DNA of 5,487 bases, from the NCBI GenBank assembly GCA_041485445.1, contig JBGPJN010000204.1, positions 1-5,487 of the forward strand. Direction: 5' to 3'. The position numbers and the translations under genes were made by a program. Source of the stretch: SHYG01 sp041485445. Its GTDB lineage: Bacteria > Chloroflexota > Dehalococcoidia > Lucifugimonadales > UBA3495. The notes beneath the pieces are model-generated. The model was not told the DNA's origin. It worked only from the letters and a program-made list of their open reading frames with translations, and ran no database searches. Below are positions 1-4,692 of the stretch, one piece after another (position 1 is the first letter of the stretch; each line of letters starts with the position of its first letter).

Positions 1-819
1 ATCACGCAGCAGGGTTTTGCTGCGGCCCGGAATCTTGCTTCCCGCCATACCGATGATGGTGTCCAGGCTGGCGCGGGCGATGCCCAGTGCCACCGTTGAG
101 AACCCGGCGGCGAAAAGCAGGGTTCTGGGTATGACGTACAGGGCGCCGTGGTCTCGCGAGTCATCACTGTTGGGGTCATAGGTCCGCACACTGGGGACGA
201 ACAGATTGTCCACTTCAAAGCTGAGGCTGCCGGTGCCACGCAGCCCGGCGACCTGCCATAGGTCCAAGAGTTTAACGTCCTTCTTGGGGATGAGCAGCAC
301 CCGGGAGACCTGCCGGTCCAACAAGGTGTCTCGCTGCTGGCCAGGCGGCACGATGGGCGTAAGCGCCGCGATCCAGGTGGCATGGGGGCTGCCGCTGCTG
401 AAGTTCCACCGGCCCGTGAGCCTGAACCCGCCTTCCACCGGGACAGCCCGGGCCGCCGACGTGGGAGGGCCATTGGTCACCACCGCCCGAGGTTCGCCCC
501 AGATTTCTCGGGCGGTCTGCTCCGGCATTCTCACGGAATTGGTGGCGAACACATTGTTCTGGTTAAGACACCAGGCCACGCTGCCGTCAACCACCGCGAA
601 CACTTCTAGTATCCGGAGAAAGTCCGGATGGTCCAGTTCCGCTCCGCCCAGCGAGCGGGGCATGAGCAGGCGAAAGAAACCCTGGTCGGCGATCTCTCCC
701 GCCAGCTCCGGAGGTAGCTGCCGCTCCCGGTCAATGCGGTCGGCGCTGGCCGCCACGTGCGCCGCCAACCGCCGGGCGGTGTCGAGGTGTTGGACGACAT
801 CATTGTGCGCTGCTGGCAT
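1..819 (-). CDS. Acyl-CoA dehydrogenase-fold flavoprotein, probably flavin-dependent monooxygenase (partial)
   Basis: The frame is open from the ATG at 819 to the left edge: 273 residues, with the C-terminus outside the window. An in-frame stop (832-834) lies four codons before the ATG, so this is the first possible start; only a weak purine-rich stretch precedes it. Residues about 9-115 form the helical N-terminal domain (FFRLLMPRSLGGAEL near 48-62). Residues about 116-210 form the beta-barrel middle domain with GRWNFSSG at 136-143. From about 232 the C-terminal helical domain begins. The GRWNFSSG block and the FFRLLMP N-terminus resemble the HsaA/HpaB/DszC-like monooxygenase branch, which uses reduced flavin and O2, more than fatty acyl-CoA dehydrogenases; that choice is inference. 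The family is usually about 380-400 residues, so roughly two thirds is present. The substrate cannot be told and no reductase partner is visible. Confidence 0.85.
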   Translation of the reverse strand, partial: MPAAHNDVVQHLDTARRLAAHVAASADRIDRERQLPPELAGEIADQGFFRLLMPRSLGGAELDHPDFLRILEVFAVVDGSVAWCLNQNNVFATNSVRMPEQTAREIWGEPRAVVTNGPPTSAARAVPVEGGFRLTGRWNFSSGSPHATWIAALTPIVPPGQQRDTLLDRQVSRVLLIPKKDVKLLDLWQVAGLRGTGSLSFEVDNLFVPSVRTYDPNSDDSRDHGALYVIPRTLLFAAGFSTVALGIARASLDTIIGMAGSKIPGRSKTLLRD

Positions 820-901
820 CTTCGTTTCATCTCACTTGGGACAACCCGGCGGCCAAGCAAAGCAGAGCCTGCCGCACGAACGTCCCGTGTCCCTGTCACG
901 G

Positions 902-930
902 ATGATAATGCTCCGGCCTGCTCCCGTAAA
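902..930 (-). promoter_or_regulatory. Possible promoter for the flavoprotein gene
   Basis: Read on the minus strand, TTTACG (930-925) and TATCAT (907-902) are separated by 17 bases, with 4/6 and 5/6 matches to sigma-70 boxes. Transcription would start near 895, giving a leader of about 76 bases before the ATG at 819. The assignment rests on box matches alone. The rest of 820-1071 shows no credible gene on either strand and no strong repeat. Confidence 0.35.
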
Positions 931-1197
931 CACCCCGCGGCACTCAGAATGTCCAGCAAGCCTAAGAAGGGGGCTACAGGCGCGTGGTGGGAGATAGCCA
1001 TAGCGGTCTACCTGCCGTCGGAGGCGCTGGGGGCAACGGCAGGGAGTGCCGGAGGACCGTGGTCCGTATGAGAACAAAGTGGCTCACTATCCGAGATTGG
1101 AGTCCTATTCTTCACAGCCGTCTTTGGCGGCTTCACCGGCCGAACGAGAACCTACAAGCGTAAGGAGCGTCCAAGGCAGTACCGTAATACCCTCGCG

Positions 1198-1500
1198 GTG
1201 GCCAGGGAGTGGCGTGCCCTCATGCAGGAGAGTAGCCTAACCCAAGCCGACCTCGCTCGCAAACTGAGGGTGTCCAGAGCAAGGGTCACTCAAGTCCTGC
1301 ACCTGCTGGACCTGGATCCGAAGGTTGCAGCAACCATCATTGCTCTGGGCGATCCGTTACCCAGGCGGGTTATCACCGAACGCGCACTGCGGCCCTTGGT
1401 AGACCTGCCCGTGGATCAGCAAAAGCCCAAGGTGGCTCAATTGGTGCGGCGAGCCAAAGAGCAACTGAGGTCGGCTGCCCAAAAAGGGCGCAAGCCTTAG
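1198..1500 (+). CDS. Small ParB/KorB-like helix-turn-helix protein, 5' end uncertain
   Basis: The annotated start is GTG 1198, giving 100 residues; no ribosome binding site precedes it. Residues 14-34 (LTQADLARKL, then VSRARVTQVL) are a textbook helix-turn-helix of the ParB/KorB or recombinase-associated type. The tail is basic (RRAKEQL, QKGRKP), fitting DNA binding. The frame stays open upstream to the stop at 1069-1071 and reads like protein near its end (KRKERPRQYRNTLAVAREW), yet it offers no ATG, GTG or TTG before 1198. The true gene may therefore be longer with an unusual start such as ATT 1096, or be a fragment that lost its 5' end. It ends 12 bases before the -35 box of the toxin-antitoxin promoter. 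Its target and role are unknown; accessory DNA often carries such proteins beside recombinases, but none is seen here. Confidence 0.6.
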   Translation: MAREWRALMQESSLTQADLARKLRVSRARVTQVLHLLDLDPKVAATIIALGDPLPRRVITERALRPLVDLPVDQQKPKVAQLVRRAKEQLRSAAQKGRKP

Positions 1501-1511
1501 TCAGTTCCCCG

Positions 1512-1540
1512 TTGCGTACCCGTATCCTTTAGGATACAAT
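1512..1540 (+). promoter_or_regulatory. Promoter of the toxin-antitoxin operon
   Basis: TTGCGT (1512-1517) and TACAAT (1535-1540) are 17 bases apart, with 3/6 and 5/6 matches to sigma-70 boxes. The expected start of transcription, about seven bases after the -10 box, falls on or beside the toxin GTG at 1547, so the mRNA would have almost no leader. A perfect palindrome (1522-1537) fills most of the spacer and enters the -10 box. Confidence 0.6.
1522..1537. promoter_or_regulatory. Palindromic operator, likely antitoxin binding site
   Basis: GTATCCT and AGGATAC are perfect 7-base inverted arms around a TT centre. The site covers the end of the spacer and the first three bases of the -10 box, so a protein bound here would block RNA polymerase. 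Type II antitoxins with a helix-turn-helix usually repress their own operon through such a site. The assignment to the antitoxin at 1850-2155 is inference from position; the HTH protein ending at 1500 is an alternative binder. Confidence 0.6.
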
Positions 1541-1546
1541 AGCAGG

Positions 1547-1837
1547 GTGATCGAGATCCGCCAGACTGAGGCCTATGCCCGGTGGTTCGACAGCCTGCGG
1601 GACCGGCGGGCGCGGGCGCGCATCGATGCCCGTCTTCGACGGCTCTCGTTGGGGAATCCTGGCGATGTGAGACCGGTGGGTGAGGGCGTCTCGGAGCTGC
1701 GCATCGACTACGGGCCAGGGTACCGAGTGTATTTCGTGCAACGGGGTCAGACGTTGGTAGTCTTGCTAGCCGGTGGCGACAAGGACACTCAGGACCGGGA
1801 TATCAGGACTGCCCTCGAGTTGGCGCGCGAGTTGTAG
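1547..1837 (+). CDS. RelE/ParE-superfamily toxin (HI1419 / HigB-like killer protein)
   Basis: This 96-residue protein matches the Gp49/HigB-like, HI1419-type addiction-module killer family at full length. Hallmarks are the N-terminal IEIRQTEAYARWFDSLRD, a basic helix at about 20-33, VSELRIDYGPGYRVYF (48-63) and LLAGGDKDTQDRDI (73-86). Relatives are mostly RelE-fold mRNA interferases that act at the ribosome; that activity is inferred. GTG 1547 is chosen because the family begins at this MIEIRQTE and because the promoter makes a more upstream start impossible. Only a weak GCAGG precedes it, so translation may begin on a leaderless transcript. The antitoxin gene follows 12 bases after the stop, with toxin first as is usual for this family. 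No truncation or frameshift is visible, so the toxin looks intact. Confidence 0.92.
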   Translation: MIEIRQTEAYARWFDSLRDRRARARIDARLRRLSLGNPGDVRPVGEGVSELRIDYGPGYRVYFVQRGQTLVVLLAGGDKDTQDRDIRTALELAREL

Positions 1838-1849
1838 GAGGAAGCAAAC

Positions 1850-2155
1850 ATGGCAAATACGAAGACCCAGCCATGGGACGTGGCGGAGCATCTTGAAACG
1901 GTGGAGGACATGGCCGCCTATCTGGAAGCGGCCCTTGAGGACGGTGACCCTGGGCTGGTTGTTGCCGCATTGGGGGATATCGCTCGGGCTAAGGGAATGG
2001 CCCAAATCGCCCGCGAATCAGGGCTGGGACGGGAGAGCCTCTATAAAGCGTTGTCGCACGAAGGCAATCCCGAGTTCGCTACCGTGCTCAAGGTGGTGCG
2101 AGCACTTGGTCTTCGCCTCCATGCTGTTCCTGCACCAGATGTGGCGGAGCAATAA
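1850..2155 (+). CDS. HI1420-type addiction module antidote, HTH antitoxin
   Basis: This 101-residue protein matches the HI1420-type antidote family. The N-terminal part (WDVAEHLETVEDMAAYLEAAL, 9-29) is the conserved family opening. A glycine-rich turn and LGDIARAKGM (41-50) lead into a Cro/C1-type helix-turn-helix (about 50-69, MAQIARESGLGRESLYKALS), and the protein ends with FATVLKVVRALGLRL (76-90). It should bind and neutralise the toxin and repress the operon by binding DNA, probably the palindrome at 1522-1537. The strong AGGAGG at 1836-1841 overlaps the toxin stop codon and sits 8 bases before the ATG. The antitoxin thus has a far better ribosome site than the toxin, which would favour excess antitoxin. 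No terminator with a T-run follows; the interleaved inverted repeats at 2166-2220 lie just downstream. Confidence 0.92.
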   Translation: MANTKTQPWDVAEHLETVEDMAAYLEAALEDGDPGLVVAALGDIARAKGMAQIARESGLGRESLYKALSHEGNPEFATVLKVVRALGLRLHAVPAPDVAEQ

Positions 2156-2165
2156 GCTGGCGGGT

Positions 2166-2220
2166 CGTCATAAGTTCGTGTTGGCAAGATTACTCTGAGC
2201 GGTATGACGCCAACACGAAC
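2166..2220. repeat. Interleaved inverted repeats with pseudoknot topology
   Basis: GTTCGTGTTGGC (2174-2185) and GCCAACACGAAC (2209-2220) are perfect 12-base inverted arms around 23 bases. A second pair, CGTCATA (2166-2172) and TATGACG (2203-2209), lies directly outside the left arm and directly before the right arm. The order is A, B, A', B', the topology of an H-type pseudoknot in RNA; the two pairings share only base 2209. At DNA level the same bases read as two inverted copies of one 12-base core, each flanked by CGTCATA on opposite sides. No T-run follows on either strand, so a normal intrinsic terminator is unlikely. A recombination site, a protein binding site or a structured 3' end of the antitoxin transcript are all possible. 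Confidence 0.55.
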
Positions 2221-2279
2221 GTGCCTATGCTGAAGGCGGCAACGGTATCCTGGCAACTTTCTCGCCAGTTAGAGGGATT

Positions 2280-2354
2280 TGGCTCCCCAGACAGGATTCG
2301 AACCTGTGACCTAGCGGTTAACAGCCGCCCGCTCTACCGCTGAGCTACTGGGGA
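2280..2354 (-). tRNA. tRNA-Asn (anticodon GUU), CCA encoded
   Basis: On the minus strand the gene folds as a complete 72-base cloverleaf (2354-2283) followed by encoded CCA (2282-2280). The acceptor stem is TCCCCAG with CTGGGGA and the discriminator base is G. The D arm is GCTC/GAGC. The anticodon stem is GGCGG/CCGCT (one G-U pair at its base) with loop CTGTTAA, placing anticodon GTT at 2322-2320. The T arm is ACAGG/CCTGT with loop TTCGAAT. The variable loop is five bases. All invariant positions look intact. It lies downstream of hsp20 on the same strand but is separated by the terminator at 2461-2490 and has its own promoter. Confidence 0.97.
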
Positions 2355-2361
2355 ACAGTGC

Positions 2362-2383
2362 ACGAGCCACAGGCGCGGCTCGT
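2362..2383 (-). other. Hairpin in the 5' leader of the tRNA-Asn precursor
   Basis: ACGAGCC (2362-2368) and GGCTCGT (2377-2383) form a 7-base stem with an 8-base loop. It lies between the predicted tRNA transcription start (about 2391) and the mature 5' end (2354), so it would fold in the leader that RNase P removes. A role in protecting or processing the precursor is speculation. Confidence 0.4.
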
Positions 2384-2397
2384 TCGCGGCGTTGAGC

Positions 2398-2426
2398 ATT
2401 GTAGCACCAGAAGGGATAACCCTCAA
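2398..2426 (-). promoter_or_regulatory. Promoter of tRNA-Asn
   Basis: On the minus strand TTGAGG (2426-2421) and TACAAT (2403-2398) are separated by exactly 17 bases, and TG one base before the -10 box makes it an extended -10. Matches are 4/6 and 5/6. The predicted start near 2391 leaves a leader of about 36 bases before the tRNA. The promoter lies downstream of the hsp20 terminator, so the tRNA is transcribed on its own. Confidence 0.7.
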
Positions 2427-2460
2427 GCAGGTTGCGGCCAACTGCCCCAGAATAAGACAA

Positions 2461-2490
2461 GGGGGATGCTCAGATTGCTGAGCATCCCCC
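2461..2490 (-). terminator. Intrinsic terminator of hsp20
   Basis: GGGGGATGCTCAG and CTGAGCATCCCCC form a perfect 13-base stem with the loop ATTG. Read on the minus strand the hairpin is followed by TTGTCTTATT, a T-rich tail. It begins 25 bases after the hsp20 stop codon, the expected place for a rho-independent terminator of that gene. The plus strand has no T-run after the stem, so it is directional. Confidence 0.88.
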
Positions 2491-2515
2491 GGCGGGGCCG
2501 CAGTGCCGGCTCAGC

Positions 2516-2977
2516 CTACTTCTTGCCGCCCTCCAGCACCTTGCCCACCGTGACCTTGAGCTGCTTGACCTTCTTGGACTCCACCTTGGGGAAGGTGACG
2601 GTCAGCACGCCGTCCTCATAGTGAGGCTGGGCCTTCTCTGTATCCACCATGTCGGGCAGGCGAAGGGAGCGGTGGAAGCTCCCCATCCGGCGCTCCCGCA
2701 TCAGGTACGCCCCCTCCTTGTGCTCCTTCTCTTCTTTGGTATGGCCCTTGATGGTCAGCACGTTGTTCTCGATGGACGCCTGGACGTCGTCGGGCTTCAC
2801 TCCGGGCAGTGACGCCTGGACCTCAATGTTGTCCCCCTCCTGGGCCACGTCTAAGGGAATGGCCCAACTCTCCATCTCCGGGTGGTCGGCGGCCGGCAAG
2901 AACCCTCGCCACAGGCGGTCCATGTCCTGCTGCACCCTCCGCAGGTCGGTGAAGGGGTCCCATCGCTGCAAAACCAT
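2516..2977 (-). CDS. Hsp20 / alpha-crystallin family small heat shock protein
   Basis: This 153-residue protein is a complete small heat shock protein of usual bacterial length, an ATP-independent holdase of the cytoplasm that forms oligomers around unfolding proteins. The N-terminal arm opens with WDPFTDLRRVQQDMDRLWRGF (6-26). The alpha-crystallin domain spans about 40-130, with IPLDVAQEGDNIEVQASLPGV (40-60), IENNVLTIKG (69-78), the RSLRLP strand (103-108) and the signature GVLTVTFPK (123-131). The short tail has V142-T-V144 where the I/V-x-I/V oligomer contact motif is expected. AAGGAGG (2993-2987) lies nine bases before the ATG and confirms the start. The gene is divergent from the dnaJ-like gene, has its own promoter (3095-3067) and ends at a strong terminator. 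The long opposing plus-strand frame across it is a shadow. Confidence 0.97.
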   Translation of the reverse strand: MVLQRWDPFTDLRRVQQDMDRLWRGFLPAADHPEMESWAIPLDVAQEGDNIEVQASLPGVKPDDVQASIENNVLTIKGHTKEEKEHKEGAYLMRERRMGSFHRSLRLPDMVDTEKAQPHYEDGVLTVTFPKVESKKVKQLKVTVGKVLEGGKK

Positions 2978-3012
2978 ATCTGCAATCCTCCTTGCTGTGT
3001 CAACCTACAGTT

Positions 3013-3045
3013 GCCCGCCCGGCCTTAGGTGAGTGGTTGGCGGGC
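3013..3045 (-). promoter_or_regulatory. GC-rich hairpin in the hsp20 5' leader
   Basis: GCCCGCC (3013-3019) and GGCGGGC (3039-3045) are 7-base inverted arms around 19 bases. With the predicted start near 3060 the hairpin would form in the roughly 80-base untranslated leader of hsp20. Nearer the gene, GCAA and TTGC (2995-2982) flank the Shine-Dalgarno purines as a small 4-base stem with GGAGGA in the loop. Small heat shock genes often carry RNA thermometers in their leaders, but neither hairpin clearly hides the ribosome site, so that role is unproven. Confidence 0.35.
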
Positions 3046-3066
3046 GGCGCGTTGGCTGACAAAATC

Positions 3067-3095
3067 ATCTTAAATACCTAATGGTCTATTGACAA
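3067..3095 (-). promoter_or_regulatory. Promoter of hsp20
   Basis: On the minus strand TTGTCA (3095-3090) and TAAGAT (3072-3067) are 17 bases apart, with 5/6 and 4/6 matches to sigma-70 boxes. Transcription would start near 3060. The -35 box lies inside one copy of the direct repeat listed at 3081-3117, so a repressor bound to that repeat would cover it. Confidence 0.55.
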
Positions 3096-3117
3096 GTCTC
3101 TGCATGGCATCTATTGA
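3081..3117. repeat. Imperfect direct repeat in the divergent heat-shock control region
   Basis: ATGG-TCTATTGA (3081-3092) and ATGGCATCTATTGA (3104-3117) are two copies of one motif differing by a two-base insertion. Their TCTATTGA parts are 25 bases apart. The left copy overlaps the hsp20 -35 box and both lie upstream of the dnaJ promoter. They may be a regulator binding site; chance duplication in this A+T-rich stretch is the alternative. Confidence 0.4.
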
Positions 3118-3146
3118 ACTATCCGTCGATTGCGGCTCATCCTTAC

Positions 3147-3175
3147 TTGACAGACCACATCAATATAGCTAGAAT
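3147..3175 (+). promoter_or_regulatory. Promoter of the dnaJ-like / hspR operon
   Basis: TTGACA (3147-3152) is a perfect -35 box and TAGAAT (3170-3175) a 5/6 -10 box, 17 bases apart. This is the strongest sigma-70-like promoter in the window. The predicted start near 3182 leaves a leader of about 31 bases before ATG 3213. A single HAIR-like half-site, GTTGAGT (3197-3203, 6 of 7 to the HspR half-site CTTGAGT), lies in that leader, without a matching second half. Confidence 0.75.
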
Positions 3176-3212
3176 TCAATTTAGCATTACCGGTCAGTTG
3201 AGTAGCTTGAAC

Positions 3213-4112
3213 ATGCCCAACTTCTACGACATCTTAGGCGTACCGCGCACCGCCACCGAAAAAGACATCCGGCAAGCGTACCGCAAGCTGGCCCGGCAGC
3301 ACCACCCCGACGTGAACCCCGGCAACAAGGGGTCGGAGGAGAAATTCAAGACGATCAACGAGGCCTACGAGGTCCTCTCCGACACCGAAAAGCGGCGCAA
3401 GTACGACCGGTACGGGGACAACTGGGCCCACGCCGATCGCATTCAAGAGGCCGAGGCGCAAGCCCAGTCCAGGCCCCCGCGGGGCGGCGGGTCCTTTCGC
3501 TGGTCCACCCCCAACGGGGGGCAGGCGGAGACCTTCCAGGGCTTTGACCCTGGGGCCGATGACGTGTTCGAGCAGGTGTTCCGGAACATGGGCCAGGCCC
3601 AGCGTCAGGCCAGCGTTGCCGACTACCCGGTGGAGATAACCCTGGAGGAGGCCTTCCAGGGCGCCACCCGCATGCTGGAGTTGGCGGGCGGGCGCCGGCT
3701 GGAGGTGAAGATACCCGCGGGAGTGGAAACCGGCTCCCGGGTGCGCTTCCCGGCAGGCACGGGGCGCCAGGGGGATATCTACCTCACCATCACCGTGGCG
3801 CCCCACCCGCGATACACGCGCCAGGGCCGTGACCTGACCTGCGAGGTGGAGGTGCCGGTGGAGGACGCGGTCCTGGGCGGAGAGGTGGCCGTCCCCACCA
3901 TGCACAGCCGGGTGGCCCTGACCATTCCCCCGGAAACCCAGAACGGCCAGCGGTTCCGCCTGGCCGGCCAGGGGATGCCGGTCCTGAACCAGCCCGGCGT
4001 ACGGGGCGACCTGTACGCCACCATCAAGGTGCGACTGCCCACCGGCCTCAGCGCCCAGGAGCGGGAGCTCTTTCAACAGCTCAAGGCCCTGCGGGCCGTC
4101 CGGAGACGATAG
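3213..4112 (+). CDS. cbpA: DnaJ/CbpA-type J-domain co-chaperone without zinc finger
   Basis: The protein has 299 residues from ATG 3213. The J domain is at 3-67, beginning NFYDILGVPRTATEKDIRQA, with the catalytic HPD at 31-33 and the final helix KRRKYDRYG at 60-68. This domain stimulates Hsp70 ATPase. A linker at 69-135 is rich in G, Q and A and contains FDPGADDVFEQVF (111-123). The two beta-sandwich client-binding domains occupy about 138-290, with VEITLEEAFQGATR and GDLYATIKVRLP. No CxxCxGxG repeats occur, so it is a class B (CbpA-like) J-protein, not classical DnaJ. An upstream in-frame TTG (3114) would add 33 residues but lies before the promoter, so ATG 3213 is preferred; its ribosome site is weak (TTGAGTAG). 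The hspR-like gene starts two bases after the stop, indicating one operon. No dnaK or grpE is in view. Confidence 0.95.
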   Translation: MPNFYDILGVPRTATEKDIRQAYRKLARQHHPDVNPGNKGSEEKFKTINEAYEVLSDTEKRRKYDRYGDNWAHADRIQEAEAQAQSRPPRGGGSFRWSTPNGGQAETFQGFDPGADDVFEQVFRNMGQAQRQASVADYPVEITLEEAFQGATRMLELAGGRRLEVKIPAGVETGSRVRFPAGTGRQGDIYLTITVAPHPRYTRQGRDLTCEVEVPVEDAVLGGEVAVPTMHSRVALTIPPETQNGQRFRLAGQGMPVLNQPGVRGDLYATIKVRLPTGLSAQERELFQQLKALRAVRRR

Positions 4113-4114
4113 AT

Positions 4115-4462
4115 ATGGTTTACCAGAGACAGTTGGAAGATGAACCCTGCTTCATCATCAGCGTGGCGGCCCGCATGGTCGGCCTGCACGCTCAGACGCT
4201 GCGCTACTACGAGCGGGTGGGGCTGATCTGGCCCTCCCGGTCCCAGGGCAAACAGCGGCTCTACTCCCCCGCGGAGGTGGACCGGCTGCGGCGCATCAAG
4301 ACCCTCACCGACGACCTGGGGGTGAATCTGGCCGGAGCCGAGGTAGCCCTCAAGCTGATGGACCGCATCGAGGCGCTGGAGCAACAGGTGTCCCAGCTCA
4401 CCGACGAGCTGGCCCTGCTCCGGGGCCGGAGCCGGACCCGGCAGGCCCAGACCGGCGGGTAG
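4115..4462 (+). CDS. hspR: HspR-like MerR-family heat shock regulator
   Basis: The protein has 115 residues. A MerR-type winged helix-turn-helix starts near residue 13 (FIISVAARMVGLHAQTLRYYERVGLI, ending 38), followed by the wing with SQGKQRLYS (43-51) and a second helical part EVDRLRRIKTLTDDLGVNLAGAEVAL (54-79). The GVNLAGAEV block is characteristic of HspR. Residues about 80-104 form a short coiled coil for dimerisation, and the tail is basic. No metal-binding cysteine cluster is seen (only C12). HspR proteins repress dnaK, clpB and their own genes by binding HAIR inverted repeats, with Hsp70 as co-repressor. The gene is translationally coupled to the dnaJ-like gene: two bases separate them and GGAG (4102-4105) lies inside the upstream gene. 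Self-control through the promoter at 3147-3175 is likely but no complete HAIR site is visible. Confidence 0.9.
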   Translation: MVYQRQLEDEPCFIISVAARMVGLHAQTLRYYERVGLIWPSRSQGKQRLYSPAEVDRLRRIKTLTDDLGVNLAGAEVALKLMDRIEALEQQVSQLTDELALLRGRSRTRQAQTGG

Positions 4463-4532
4463 GCCTCCCCAGTAATTGGGGCAGCACCAGGCGGGTAGTG
4501 TCTCAATTTGCTGATGCAGCGAATGGGGACTC

Positions 4533-4631
4533 TTTCCGTCGCACCGGCGGAAGCCGGTGTCCAGGTACCCCGATCGTATCGGGGAGGTTGCGATGCTCTG
4601 ATGGATTCCGGCTTGCGCCGGAATGACGAAA
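4533..4631. repeat. REP-like palindromic repeat element between hspR and clpB
   Basis: Three hairpins follow one another: CACCGGC/GCCGGTG (4542-4559, loop GGAA), CCCCGAT/ATCGGGG (4568-4584, loop CGT) and ATTCCGGC/GCCGGAAT (4605-4624, loop TTGC). The outer two also form an imperfect inverted repeat with each other, from TTTC near 4533 to GAAA near 4631. Its right part has the familiar GGATTCCGGC...GCCGGAATGACG form of a dispersed intergenic repeat seen in many bacterial genomes. Translation of the minus strand gives the typical meaningless FRRKPESI and TPASAGAT peptides of that family. No transposase is encoded, so it would move, if at all, with help from elsewhere. It probably serves as no part of clpB, though its hairpins could slow transcription coming from hspR. 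Confidence 0.8.
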
Positions 4632-4692
4632 AGCTGACTGATACATTACCAAGAGGCGCTTGCACGGTTATGAGCCGCCGGACCCCAGCGGT

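Noticed and set aside
206..997. Plus-strand frame of 263 codons opposite the flavoprotein
   Set aside because: Composition is rich in S, R and P with no domain; it is the shadow of the minus-strand gene.
606..1001. Minus-strand frame of 131 codons at the flavoprotein 5' end
   Set aside because: It overlaps the flavoprotein in another frame, has no recognisable features, and the frame starting at 819 matches a known fold throughout.
2245..2251. Second copy of the operator half-site GTATCCT downstream of the antitoxin
   Set aside because: Only one 7-base half without an inverted partner; about one such match is expected by chance in a window this size.
2649..3032. Plus-strand frame opposite hsp20
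   Set aside because: Hsp20 on the minus strand is unmistakable, with ribosome site, promoter and terminator; the plus frame has none of these.
3114..3212. N-terminal extension of the dnaJ-like protein from TTG 3114
   Set aside because: It would lie upstream of the strong promoter at 3147-3175 and adds residues unlike any J-protein; family members start at the MPNFYDILGV position.
3234..4076. Long minus-strand open frame (280 codons) opposite the dnaJ-like gene
   Set aside because: It is low-complexity, rich in G, L, H and V, and lies wholly inside a well-supported gene; it is the usual antisense by-product of GC-rich codon use.
4465..4472. CTCCCCAG match to the tRNA-Asn 3' end, as a possible attachment-site copy
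   Set aside because: Only eight bases match and the identity ends at once; too short for an attachment repeat.
4467..4481. CCCCA/TGGGG hairpin after hspR as a terminator
   Set aside because: The stem is only five bases and no T-run follows.
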